Shown: positions 28,063 through 36,367 of the stretch, one piece after another
How positions within the stretch are numbered: the first letter of the stretch is position 1
How the letters are laid out: every line of letters begins with the position of its first letter
Source: Bacteroidota bacterium
Lineage (GTDB): Bacteria; Bacteroidota; Bacteroidia; Bacteroidales; UBA10428
Assembly: GCA_016699695.1 (NCBI GenBank)
Contig: CP065006.1
Location: 2,728,001 to 2,792,000, forward strand
Length of the DNA: 64,000 nt
Direction: 5' to 3'
Made by a program: the position numbers and the translations under genes
Notes under the pieces: model-generated
The model's input: only the letters and a program-made list of their open reading frames with translations
Told to the model about the DNA's origin: nothing
Databases searched by the model: none

Positions 28063-28221
28063 CAAATGGTAGATTTCATGCGGGTTTAGCTTCGCTGAAC
28101 TCCCTTTGGTCGGTTCAGAGGATTTAGGGCGTTTGTGGCTCGTAAAAAAGGCAGGTAGTAAACTGATAGGAAATAGCTTCGAAATCCCGCATGAAACCTT
28201 ACCATCAACCGATAAGTTAAA
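28057..28221 (+). repeat. Imperfect inverted repeat after the HEPN/MNT pair, resembling an integron attC site or a relic of one
   Basis: TTTCATGCGGG (28074-28084) is the exact reverse complement of CCCGCATGAAA (28186-28196), and the match extends outward through ACCAT on the right arm. The left end GCCTAAC (28057-28063) fits the attC outer core RYYYAAC and overlaps the MNT stop codon, as is usual in gene cassettes. The right end has GTTAAAA (28216-28222), a poor match to GTTRRRY. An inner 6-bp inverted pair CTGAAC/GTTCAG lies near 28095-28118. No integrase gene is in the window. Confidence 0.4.
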
Positions 28222-28269
28222 AAGGGTAAAAAAAATTCTTCATTTTATAAGCTTTTTCAAGATATTGGC

Positions 28270-28277
28270 TATATTTG
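28270..28277 (+). promoter_or_regulatory. Putative -7 promoter element of the ilv leader and operon
   Basis: TATATTTG matches TAnnTTTG exactly. Transcription would start near 28284, about 12 bases before the leader peptide start codon. The -33 region has only a T-rich stretch and no clear TTTG. Confidence 0.5.
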
Positions 28278-28295
28278 CTTCACATTCATAAAAGG

Positions 28296-28361
28296 ATGAT
28301 AAATATCAGCTTAGTCATACTATCAGTTCTTGTGCTTATCGTCGTGTACACGGTGAGGTAA
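28296..28361 (+). CDS. Branched-chain amino acid leader peptide of the ilvDBN attenuator
   Basis: An ATG preceded by AAAGG opens a 21-codon frame ending in TAA. Of the 21 residues four are Ile, four Leu and six Val, with an Ile-Val-Val run near the end. The peptide lies between a promoter box and a strong terminator in front of ilvD, the position of classic leader peptides. Slow translation when charged Ile, Leu or Val tRNA is short would stall the ribosome before the stop codon and free the segment AGAGTGG (28361-28367), which can pair with the terminator's left arm. The peptide itself needs no function. Confidence 0.82.
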   Translation: MINISLVILSVLVLIVVYTVR

Positions 28362-28426
28362 GAGTGGATAGTACTTAATAAAAAATAGTAGAGCCATTCT
28401 TACCACAGAGAATGGCTCTTTTCATT
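28361..28426 (+). terminator. Attenuator of ilvDBN: antiterminator segment plus intrinsic terminator
   Basis: The terminator is an 11-bp perfect stem, AGAGCCATTCT (28390-28400) with AGAATGGCTCT (28409-28419), an 8-base loop and a T-rich tail. The alternative partner of CCATTCT (28394-28400) is AGAGTGG at 28361-28367, which gives seven pairs with one G-U. That segment starts in the leader stop codon, so a ribosome at the stop covers it and permits termination, while a ribosome stalled in the Ile/Leu/Val codons leaves it free and prevents termination. The ilvD start is 25 bases after the tail. Confidence 0.82.
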
Positions 28427-28450
28427 TGTTAATTTTTTAAAACACTTAAT

Positions 28451-30277
28451 ATGCCAACATTACGCAGCAACACCACTACCCAAGGTCGTCTGATGGCAGG
28501 GGCACGAAGCCTCTGGAGAGCATCGGGAATGAAAGAGGAACAAATTGGCAAACCCATTATTGCGGTGGTCAACTCGTTTACTCAGTTTGTGCCTGGTCAT
28601 ACTCACTTGCACGCAATTGGCCAACAGGTAAAAGCTATTATCGAGTCTCACGGATGTTTTGCAGCTGAGTTTAATACCATAGCCATTGACGATGGTATTG
28701 CCATGGGGCACGATGGAATGCTTTATTCTTTGCCCTCGCGCGATTTAATTGCCGACAGTGTAGAGTATATGGTAAATGCCCATAAGGCCGATGCCATGAT
28801 CTGCATTAGCAATTGCGATAAAATCACCCCCGGAATGCTCATGGCTGCCATGCGTCTAAATATACCTACTGTTTTTGTATCAGGTGGTCCTATGGAGGCC
28901 GGAAAAGTAGGAAACAAGAAGTACGACCTGGTCGATGCCATGGTAATGGCTGCTGACGATAAAGTTTCAGATAAAGAGATAGCACTGGTCGAGCAGGAGG
29001 CTTGTCCCACTTGTGGTTCCTGCTCGGGTATGTTTACAGCCAATTCCATGAACTGCCTCAACGAGGCCATAGGCCTTGCTTTACCTGGTAACGGAACCAT
29101 TGTAGCTACTCACAAAAACCGTATGGGTCTTTTCGAAACAGCTGCTGCCCGCATTGTTCAAATTACCAATGAATATTATTTCGAGGGTAACAACAAAGTT
29201 TTGCCTCGCAATATAGCCACTCGCGATGCTTTTTTAAATGCCATGGCGCTCGATATAGCTATGGGCGGCTCTACCAATACCATTCTGCATATACTGGCAA
29301 TTGCCCATGAGGCAGAAGTGAAGTTTAACATGAAAGACATCGACGAACTGTCACGAAAAGTACCAGTGCTTTGCAAGGTATCTCCCAATTCTCCTTTGTA
29401 CCATATCGAAGACGTGAACCGTGCCGGAGGTATTCTGGGCATTCTGGGCGAGTTAGCCAAAGGCAACTTGCTAAAACTCGATGTTCATCGGGTGGATGGG
29501 CTTAGCCTGGGCGAAGCTATTCAGAAATACTCAGTCACCTCAAACAAGGTCGATGCTGAAGCGGAGAATATTTATAAAAGTGCCCCTGCCGGGATTAAAA
29601 ACCTTAAAATGGGCAGCCAGGCTGTATTTTTCAAAGAATTCGACTCCGACCGCGAAAAAGGTTGTATCCGGAGTATTGAAAAATGCTATACCAAAGAAGG
29701 TGGATTGGCTGTATTGTTTGGCAACATTGCTACAAACGGATGCGTGGTAAAAACTGCCGGGGTAGATGAATCAATTTTCCTTTTTAAAGGTCCTGCCCGT
29801 GTGTTTGAATCGCAGGACGCAGCCATTGAAGGTATTCTGGGAGATAAGGTAAAATCTGGTGAGGTTGTCATTATCCGCTACGAAGGCCCGAAAGGTGGTC
29901 CGGGTATGCAGGAAATGCTTTATCCTACATCTTATATTAAATCTAAAGGTTTAGGCAAGGCATGTGCCCTGGTTACCGATGGTCGGTTTTCAGGAGGTAC
30001 TTCGGGTCTATCCATAGGACATGTATCTCCGGAAGCAGCAGCAGGAGGTGAAATCGGACTGGTACATGACGGGGATATCATCGAAATTAATATTCCCAAA
30101 CGTTCAATCGACGTGCTTATTTCCAAAGATGAGATGGAGAAACGACGGAACGAGGAAAAGCAACGTGGCGAAAAGGCTTTTACACCAAAAACACGCAAAC
30201 GGGTTATTTCCAAAGCCCTGCAGGCCTATGCCAGTATGGTTACATCTGCCGATACGGGTGCTGTGCGAAAATTATAA
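28451..30277 (+). CDS. ilvD: Dihydroxy-acid dehydratase
   Basis: The protein is 608 residues, of the long IlvD type. It dehydrates 2,3-dihydroxy-isovalerate and 2,3-dihydroxy-3-methylvalerate to the 2-keto acids in valine and isoleucine synthesis. Iron-sulfur and metal ligands are seen in ISNCDKITPGMLMA and EACPTCGSCSGMFTANSMNC, and further motifs in GGSTNTILHILAIAHEA, YEGPKGGPGMQEML and DGRFSGGTSGLSIGHVSPEA. It is the first structural gene after the leader-peptide attenuator and is followed by ilvB after about 90 bases. Confidence 0.98.
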   Translation: MPTLRSNTTTQGRLMAGARSLWRASGMKEEQIGKPIIAVVNSFTQFVPGHTHLHAIGQQVKAIIESHGCFAAEFNTIAIDDGIAMGHDGMLYSLPSRDLIADSVEYMVNAHKADAMICISNCDKITPGMLMAAMRLNIPTVFVSGGPMEAGKVGNKKYDLVDAMVMAADDKVSDKEIALVEQEACPTCGSCSGMFTANSMNCLNEAIGLALPGNGTIVATHKNRMGLFETAAARIVQITNEYYFEGNNKVLPRNIATRDAFLNAMALDIAMGGSTNTILHILAIAHEAEVKFNMKDIDELSRKVPVLCKVSPNSPLYHIEDVNRAGGILGILGELAKGNLLKLDVHRVDGLSLGEAIQKYSVTSNKVDAEAENIYKSAPAGIKNLKMGSQAVFFKEFDSDREKGCIRSIEKCYTKEGGLAVLFGNIATNGCVVKTAGVDESIFLFKGPARVFESQDAAIEGILGDKVKSGEVVIIRYEGPKGGPGMQEMLYPTSYIKSKGLGKACALVTDGRFSGGTSGLSIGHVSPEAAAGGEIGLVHDGDIIEINIPKRSIDVLISKDEMEKRRNEEKQRGEKAFTPKTRKRVISKALQAYASMVTSADTGAVRKL

Positions 30278-30367
30278 TGACTTCAAAATTACTAATACAA
30301 GTGCTTGTTTTTAGGACTTAGATAAATTGTAAAAAAGGTTTAGTATCAATAAACATCTTTCAGACTT

Positions 30368-32065
30368 ATGAAAATTACTGGATCGCAGGCGGTATTGCTA
30401 TCGCTAATCGAAGAAGGAACAGAGTTCATTTTTGGATATCCCGGAGGTGCAATCATGCCGGTTTATGATGCCATGATGCAATACCAGGATCAGATAAAAC
30501 ACATTCTAACCCGTCATGAGCAAGGTGCCATTCATGCAGCTCAAGGTTATGCACGAGTTACCGGAAGGGTAGGAGTGTGCATGGCTACTTCCGGACCTGG
30601 TGCAACCAACCTGATTACTGGCATTGCCGATGCCATGATTGATTCAACCCCTTTGGTATGCATCACAGGTCAGGTGGGTTCGCCCTTATTGGGCACCGAT
30701 GCCTTTCAGGAAACAGACGTGGTAGGTATTTCAATGCCTGTTACTAAATGGAATTACCTGGTTACCAAATCAGAAGAGATTCCATGGGCAATTGCCAAAG
30801 CCTTTTACATTGCCAGCACCGGGCGTCCAGGACCTGTACTTATTGACATAGCCAAAGATGCCCAATTTGGACCACTTGATTTTCATTATAAAAAGTGCAG
30901 CTATATACGAAGCTATGTTCCTAAGCCTACTATTAATGAAGAGGCAGTATCGGAGGCTGCTAAACTGATTAATGAATCGAAGAAGCCATACATACTTTTT
31001 GGACAAGGAATTGTGCTTGGCAATGCCGAAGAGGAGTTTAAGGCATTTGTCGAGAAGTCTGGTATTCCTGCTGCCTGGACTATATTGGGTGTAACAGCAC
31101 TCGATACAAACCATCCTCTGAATATGGGTATGCTCGGAATGCATGGCAACTACTCAACCAACATTTTAACCAACGATTGCGATACGATTATCGCTGTTGG
31201 AATGCGCTTCGATGACCGCGTAACCGGCGATTTGAAGCGTTATGCCAATCAAGCCAGAATTATACACCTCGAAATTGATTCGGCTGAAATAAATAAAATT
31301 AAAAAGGCCGATGTAGCGATACACGGAGATGTGAAGGATACCCTACCTATGTTGACTAAACTGGTCGAGAAAAGAGACCATTCGGCCTGGGTTGCTAAAT
31401 TTAGAGAACTCGATAAAATTGAAAAGGAGAAAGTAATCGACTTGGAGATGTATCCGACTAAGGAGGGCATTACCATGGCCGAAGTAATCAGAATATTAAA
31501 TGAAAAAACAAAAGATAACGTTGTTTACGTTACCGATGTAGGTCAGCACCAGATGTTTGCCTCACGCTATTGTAAAAGGCAGTCGCGCCGTTCTTTCATT
31601 ACTTCTGGTGGGCTTGGAACCATGGGTTTTGGACTTCCCGCTGCTTTTGGAGCTAAAATGGGTGCCCCGGAAAAGGAAGTAGTCTTAATTGTAGGTGATG
31701 GAGGTTTGCAAATGACCATACAGGAGCTGGGAACAATCATGCAATCGGAGGCAGCTGTAAAAATAGTATTGCTGAACAATAAATACCTCGGTATGGTAAG
31801 GCAATGGCAACAGCTCTTTTTCGATAGCAGGTACTCTCAAACCTATATGATGAATCCTGATTTTATAAAACTTGCAGAGGCTTTTGGTATCAAGGGTAAA
31901 AAGATTCTTGACCGACCCAATCTTGTGGGTGGGGTGGAAGAGATGTTGGCTCACTCGGGAGCCTACCTTTTAGAAGTATCGATTGAGAAGGAAGATAACG
32001 TATTTCCAATGGTTCCTACTGGTGCATCAGTAGCAGAGGTAATACTGGAACCGGCAAAAAAATAA
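30368..32065 (+). CDS. ilvB: Acetolactate synthase (acetohydroxyacid synthase), large catalytic subunit
   Basis: The protein is 565 residues. It is the thiamine diphosphate enzyme that makes acetolactate and acetohydroxybutyrate. Motifs are FGYPGGAIMPVYDAM, the cofactor-activating Glu in RHEQGAIHAAQGYARVTGRVGV, the FAD-domain segment DDRVTGDLKRYA, and the ThDP/Mg motif VGDGGLQMTIQELGTI...LLNNKYLGMVRQWQ. Its regulatory subunit gene ilvN follows after about 20 bases, so ilvDBN are one operon under the attenuator. Confidence 0.98.
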   Translation: MKITGSQAVLLSLIEEGTEFIFGYPGGAIMPVYDAMMQYQDQIKHILTRHEQGAIHAAQGYARVTGRVGVCMATSGPGATNLITGIADAMIDSTPLVCITGQVGSPLLGTDAFQETDVVGISMPVTKWNYLVTKSEEIPWAIAKAFYIASTGRPGPVLIDIAKDAQFGPLDFHYKKCSYIRSYVPKPTINEEAVSEAAKLINESKKPYILFGQGIVLGNAEEEFKAFVEKSGIPAAWTILGVTALDTNHPLNMGMLGMHGNYSTNILTNDCDTIIAVGMRFDDRVTGDLKRYANQARIIHLEIDSAEINKIKKADVAIHGDVKDTLPMLTKLVEKRDHSAWVAKFRELDKIEKEKVIDLEMYPTKEGITMAEVIRILNEKTKDNVVYVTDVGQHQMFASRYCKRQSRRSFITSGGLGTMGFGLPAAFGAKMGAPEKEVVLIVGDGGLQMTIQELGTIMQSEAAVKIVLLNNKYLGMVRQWQQLFFDSRYSQTYMMNPDFIKLAEAFGIKGKKILDRPNLVGGVEEMLAHSGAYLLEVSIEKEDNVFPMVPTGASVAEVILEPAKK

Positions 32066-32084
32066 CTGAAAAAAAACTGCAATC

Positions 32085-32651
32085 ATGACAAATACATACA
32101 CCATTACAGCTTTTTCTGAAAACCATATCGGGTTGCTAAACCGCATTACCATCATATTTACCCGACGCAATGTGAATATTCATAGTTTAACAGTTTCTGA
32201 ATCGGCTATTCGTGGCATCTCCAAGTTTACAATTGTTGTAATCGAAACCCAGGAAAAGGTAGAAAAGGTTGTAAAACAGATCGATAAACTGGTAGAAGTT
32301 CTAAAAGCTTTTTACCATCCGAATGAAGAAATTGTTTATCAGGAAATTGCTCTCTACAAGGTACCCACCGAAGCTTTGTTGGCCAGCAACAACCTCGAAA
32401 GCATAATTCGCAAACACAATGCACGTATTCTCGAAGTAATGCCCGAGTACACGGTGATTGAAAAAACAGGGCACTGCGAAGAAACACAAGAACTATTCGA
32501 AATTCTTACCGAATTTGGTGTAAGGCAGTTTACCCGTTCAGGACGTGTGGCTGTTACCCGCCTGAGTGAAGAATTACTAACCAACTACCTGAAGGAACTC
32601 GACGAAAAGGAACTTCAGCTGGTGACTCAATTACACGAAACTTCACAATAG
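32085..32651 (+). CDS. ilvN: Acetolactate synthase, small regulatory subunit (ACT domain)
   Basis: The protein is 188 residues. The N-terminal ACT domain (TITAFSENHIGLLNRITIIFTRRNVNIHSLTV, about residues 4-78) binds valine and gives feedback inhibition of IlvB. The C-terminal half (LLASNNLESIIRKHNARILEV...FGVRQFTRSGRVAVTR) is the usual small-subunit activation domain, somewhat longer than in E. coli IlvN. It is the last plus-strand gene before a bidirectional terminator. Confidence 0.96.
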   Translation: MTNTYTITAFSENHIGLLNRITIIFTRRNVNIHSLTVSESAIRGISKFTIVVIETQEKVEKVVKQIDKLVEVLKAFYHPNEEIVYQEIALYKVPTEALLASNNLESIIRKHNARILEVMPEYTVIEKTGHCEETQELFEILTEFGVRQFTRSGRVAVTRLSEELLTNYLKELDEKELQLVTQLHETSQ

Positions 32652-32722
32652 TTTATTCGAAGTTCTTATCAAGGATTGCCTGATGCCCTATTTAGGGTAA
32701 AAAATAAAAGACAAAAAAAAAA

Positions 32723-32765
32723 CCATTCTGCAAAATGATACTTCATTAGCAGAATGGCTTTGTTA
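32723..32765. terminator. Bidirectional terminator between ilvN and ilvC
   Basis: A perfect 9-bp stem CCATTCTGC / GCAGAATGG with a 17-base loop is flanked by an A tract on the left and a T-rich stretch on the right, so it can end transcripts from both convergent genes. The stem shares CCATTCT with the ilv attenuator. Confidence 0.7.
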
Positions 32766-32813
32766 TTTTAGACTGAATTGATAATACAGTTCAATCCAGA
32801 AATATTCGAAAGC

Positions 32814-34292
32814 TTAAATTATAGCCTTCATGTTGGTCATTGCTTCGCGCAATTCGGCACCAACCATCTCAATGTCGTGGTAACGAATTTCTTCGTTAAT
32901 CTGAATTAATTCGTAATTGTCCACATGCATGTCTTTTAAACTTGCATTGTAATTTTTACCAATTACATTGGTGTCTATTTTGCTCATAAAGTTTGCCAGC
33001 AGAGGCTTACAGGCATGATCGAACAAATAACAACCATACTCGGCTGTATCAGAAATTACACGATTCATTTCGAATAACTTTTTGCGGGCAATGGTATTGG
33101 CAATCAGTGGAGTTTCATGAAGCGATTCGTAATAGGCTGATTCGGGTTTCATGCCTGCCTCTGTCATTACTTCATAAGCCAGTTCTACGCCAGCCTTTAC
33201 AAAAGCAACCAAAAGGGTTCCGTTATCAAAATATTCCTGTTCGGCAATAGGAGCAGAGGTTGCGGGTGTTTTTTCAAAAGCGGTTTCACCGGTGGCTGCT
33301 CTCCAGGTAAGCAGGTTTTTATCGCCATTGGCCCAGTCAACCATCATGGTTTTAGAGAACTCACCTGAAAGAATATCGTCCTGGTGTTTTTGAAACAAGG
33401 GGCGCATAATTCTTTTTAGTTCTTCGGCCAGTTTAAAAGCTTCAACTTTTGCCGGATTCGAAAGGCGGTCCATCATGTGGGTAATACCACCCAGTTTGAG
33501 TGCTTCGGTAATAACTTCCCAGCCATATTGAATCAATTTTGAGGCATATCCTGGCTCAATACCTTTCTCAATCATTTTGTTGAATGAGAGAATAGAGCCT
33601 GTTTGAAGCAATCCGCACAATATGGTTTGCTCGCCCATAAGATCAGATTTTACTTCAGCCACAAAACTTGAATGCAACACGCCTGCTTTATGACCACCAG
33701 TACCTACGCAATAGGCTTTGGCAATTTCGAGGCCATCGCCATTGGGGTCGTTTTCGCGGTGAACAGCAATCAGGGTAGGAACACCAAAGCCACGAAGGAA
33801 TTCAGCACGTACTTCTGAGGCCGGCGATTTAGGAGCAACCATAATTACTGTAAGGTCCTTGCGGATTTGCATGCCTTCTTCGACGATATTAAATCCGTGT
33901 GAATATGAAAGACATGCACCTTTTTTCATTAGGGGCATTATATGATTCACTACCGGAGTGTGGTATTTGTCTGGTGTCAGGTTTAAAACAAGGTCACCTT
34001 TCGGAACCATTTCTTCAATAGTGCCTATTGTAAATTTTTCGTTTTTAGCGTTTTGATAAGAAATTTGGTTTTCGTCAATCTCCACTTTACGTAAAGCATA
34101 TGCCACATCAAGACCACTATCGCGCATGTTAAGACCTTGGGCAAGTCCCTGGGCGCCACAACCAACAATTACAATTTTTTTTCCTTTTAATTTGGTAACT
34201 CCATCTGCAAATTCCGAACTGTCCATAAATTCGCATTTGCCTAGTTCTTCTACCTGAAGACGAAAAGGAAGTGAATTAAAATAATTTGCCAT
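32814..34292 (-). CDS. ilvC: Ketol-acid reductoisomerase, class II (long form)
   Basis: The start is set at the ATG at 34292 (MANYFNSLPFRLQVEELGKC), which is the usual KARI beginning; the frame runs a further 14 codons upstream without family similarity. The protein is 492 residues, the class II length with a duplicated C-terminal domain. The NADP-binding motif is IVIVGCGAQGLAQGLNMRDSG, and the catalytic domain has VAPKSPASEVRAEFLRGFGVP, EVKSDLMGEQTILCG and MTEAGMKPESAYYESLHE. It carries out the step between IlvBN and IlvD. It lies convergent to ilvDBN and so is not under the ilvD attenuator. Confidence 0.97.
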   Translation of the reverse strand: MANYFNSLPFRLQVEELGKCEFMDSSEFADGVTKLKGKKIVIVGCGAQGLAQGLNMRDSGLDVAYALRKVEIDENQISYQNAKNEKFTIGTIEEMVPKGDLVLNLTPDKYHTPVVNHIMPLMKKGACLSYSHGFNIVEEGMQIRKDLTVIMVAPKSPASEVRAEFLRGFGVPTLIAVHRENDPNGDGLEIAKAYCVGTGGHKAGVLHSSFVAEVKSDLMGEQTILCGLLQTGSILSFNKMIEKGIEPGYASKLIQYGWEVITEALKLGGITHMMDRLSNPAKVEAFKLAEELKRIMRPLFQKHQDDILSGEFSKTMMVDWANGDKNLLTWRAATGETAFEKTPATSAPIAEQEYFDNGTLLVAFVKAGVELAYEVMTEAGMKPESAYYESLHETPLIANTIARKKLFEMNRVISDTAEYGCYLFDHACKPLLANFMSKIDTNVIGKNYNASLKDMHVDNYELIQINEEIRYHDIEMVGAELREAMTNMKAII

Positions 34293-34417
34293 TTTCTTAT
34301 TTTTTAGTTTGAATATGTTTTGTACTGAAAGCAATTAAGACAATTGAACAGAGCATAACTCTATGATACAAAGGAACAACATTTATTTCTGAAGTGCCTG
34401 TAAAAAATAAAGGTATT

Positions 34418-35308
34418 TTAGGTAATTTTCATAGATTCTCTTCTATATTGAAGCGGGGTAATTCCTGTGCTTTTTTTGAAATATTTGGTAAAATAACTTT
34501 GATCGGGGAATTTCATTTTCTCGGCTATCTCCGAAACGGAAAGGTTGGTGTGTATCAGAAGTCGCTTAACCTCAACAGTAATTTTATCTTGAAGCAGTTC
34601 AAGGGAAGTTTTGCCTGTAACCTGCTTCACCATTTGTGTGAGGTGGTTTGGAGTAATTGCCAGCATGTGGGCATAATCGTTTACCCGCAAATTATTCTGG
34701 TAATTTTCCTCGATAAGAAACAGAAATCGCTTCACAAGCAGGTGCCCTTTGCTCATTAGAATAGTTCTTAGTTGCTCAGGGTAATGCTTGTCGCAGGTAA
34801 GCAGAATAAGATCGAGTATGGAACGAATCAGTTCGCTCGAACATTTTTCTTTTAGTGCTATTTCTTCGCAGGCCCGAACAAACAATGTTTCAATAAAACT
34901 TTTGTCGCTATGGTCTGAGAGATAAAGAGGTGGATTCTTTTGTTCTGCCGAGAAGAAAAAAGGATATTCCAGCAGCCTGTTTTTATTTTTTTGCTCTAGC
35001 AGGTAGAATTCAGCAGTGAAAAGTAAGATATACCCTTCGATATCATGTGAGAGTTCGAGGGCGTGTGTTTGTCCTGGTGATAAGAAAAATACACATGGAG
35101 GCCTTATCTCGTATTTCTCTTGGTCGATAATATGAAATCCGGAACCTTTATTCAGATAAAGGATCTCGTAAAAATCGTGTCGGTGCGGATAGCTTACATT
35201 AAAATGCCGGTTGGCATCGAATACTTCAACCTGAAATAGTTGATTTAGCTTATCGACCTTACGAAATTTATCGAGGCTGTATACCGGAATATTTTTGTTC
35301 CACACCAT
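34418..35308 (-). CDS. AraC family transcriptional regulator with N-terminal cupin domain
   Basis: The protein is 296 residues. The N-terminal cupin-like sensing domain has NVSYPHRHDFYEILYLNKGSG and FLSPGQTHALEL. The C-terminal double helix-turn-helix covers about residues 195-292: RVNDYAHMLAITPNHLTQMVKQVTGKTSLELLQ and LSVSEIAEKMKFPDQSYFTKYFKKSTGITPLQYRR. It is upstream of ilvC on the same strand with about 125 bases between, but nothing links it to branched-chain synthesis. Its ligand and targets are unknown. Confidence 0.93.
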   Translation of the reverse strand: MVWNKNIPVYSLDKFRKVDKLNQLFQVEVFDANRHFNVSYPHRHDFYEILYLNKGSGFHIIDQEKYEIRPPCVFFLSPGQTHALELSHDIEGYILLFTAEFYLLEQKNKNRLLEYPFFFSAEQKNPPLYLSDHSDKSFIETLFVRACEEIALKEKCSSELIRSILDLILLTCDKHYPEQLRTILMSKGHLLVKRFLFLIEENYQNNLRVNDYAHMLAITPNHLTQMVKQVTGKTSLELLQDKITVEVKRLLIHTNLSVSEIAEKMKFPDQSYFTKYFKKSTGITPLQYRRESMKIT

Positions 35309-35597
35309 AAGGGCAATATTACAAAAAAACCAATAGTTCCTTCGAATATCTGAAATAACTGGTTCGAAGCTTATCGCATTTTTAGATTAAAAAATCAATG
35401 CGGACTTGTATAATGTGGGTCAAATAAATCCAAAGCATTGCTGATAGGTTCTTCCTTTTTTTTCTCTTTCAGTTTCGGGGCTTTGTGTTTATCTTTATCA
35501 GGCTGAAAATACGAATGGAGAATTACGGGTTATAGAGCTGGTTTTTTATTCCTTTTTTTGCGGCCTGTTTTTTTTACGCAAAACTTAAATTCAACAA

Positions 35598-36257
35598 ATG
35601 AGCTTGGCTGAAGATATTGATAAAAGGCGATTGCTTGTAAGCATGGTATTTCCCCTCTTGTTTGTGGCTTTGCTTTGGGTAGTCAAACTTATCGAAACAC
35701 TCTCCGATACAAGTTTTGTGCAATTGGGGTTGTATCCTTTAAAAGCCAAAGGTCTTCCTGGAATTGTATTTGGTCCTTTGTTGCATGGCGACTGGAAACA
35801 TTTGTTTAACAATACTTTTTCCTTGTTCTTTTTAAGCTGGGCTGTATTTTATTTTTACCACAAAGTGGCATGGAAAGCTTTTTTTCTTATTTATTTCATC
35901 TCACAATTCTGGCTTTGGTTTTTTGCACGCGAAGCATACCATATTGGGGCCAGCGGGTTAATCTATGGCTATGGCTCCTTTGTTTTTGTGAGTGGAATTC
36001 TATTAAAGCATCGCCATTTGCTTGCTATTTCGTTGTTAGTTGCCTTTTTGTATGGAAGCATGGTGTGGGGTATTTTACCTGTTGATGAGAAGGTTTCGTG
36101 GGAAGGGCATCTGATGGGACTAATTGCTGGCATAATACTTGCCGTTTATTATAAAGATTCCGGACCTGTTTTACCCACTCAGGAAAATGACTTGGAGGAT
36201 GAAGAATCTGATTTTGAATTCGAAGAATACCAGGAAGGGGAGGAAAAAGCTTCCTGA
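35598..36257 (+). CDS. Rhomboid family intramembrane serine protease
   Basis: The protein is 219 residues with about six membrane helices. Rhomboid motifs are HGDWKHLFNNTFSLFFLSWAV (helix 2 His/Asn region), the catalytic serine Ser119 in YHIGASGLIYG and the catalytic His171 in SWEGHLMGLIAG. The C-terminus is a strongly acidic tail (DLEDEESDFEFEEYQEGEE). It cleaves membrane proteins within the bilayer; its substrates are unknown. Confidence 0.92.
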   Translation: MSLAEDIDKRRLLVSMVFPLLFVALLWVVKLIETLSDTSFVQLGLYPLKAKGLPGIVFGPLLHGDWKHLFNNTFSLFFLSWAVFYFYHKVAWKAFFLIYFISQFWLWFFAREAYHIGASGLIYGYGSFVFVSGILLKHRHLLAISLLVAFLYGSMVWGILPVDEKVSWEGHLMGLIAGIILAVYYKDSGPVLPTQENDLEDEESDFEFEEYQEGEEKAS

Positions 36258-36367
36258 TAACAGATAAATAATTCGAACTTCTATTCATTATTAGATCACC
36301 ATATCATTGATTAAATAAAAAAAGTAGATAAATTAGTACTTAACAACTGCGAAATTGTTTTAAACAG

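Noticed and set aside
28106..28291. 61-codon plus-strand open frame between the MNT gene and the ilv leader
   Set aside because: It runs through the inverted repeat, the promoter box and poly-A stretches, and its translation has no recognisable feature. The real short frame here is the leader peptide in another frame.
34293..34417. Possible leader peptide or attenuator upstream of ilvC
   Set aside because: The minus strand here has no Ile/Leu/Val-rich short frame and no terminator hairpin before the start codon.
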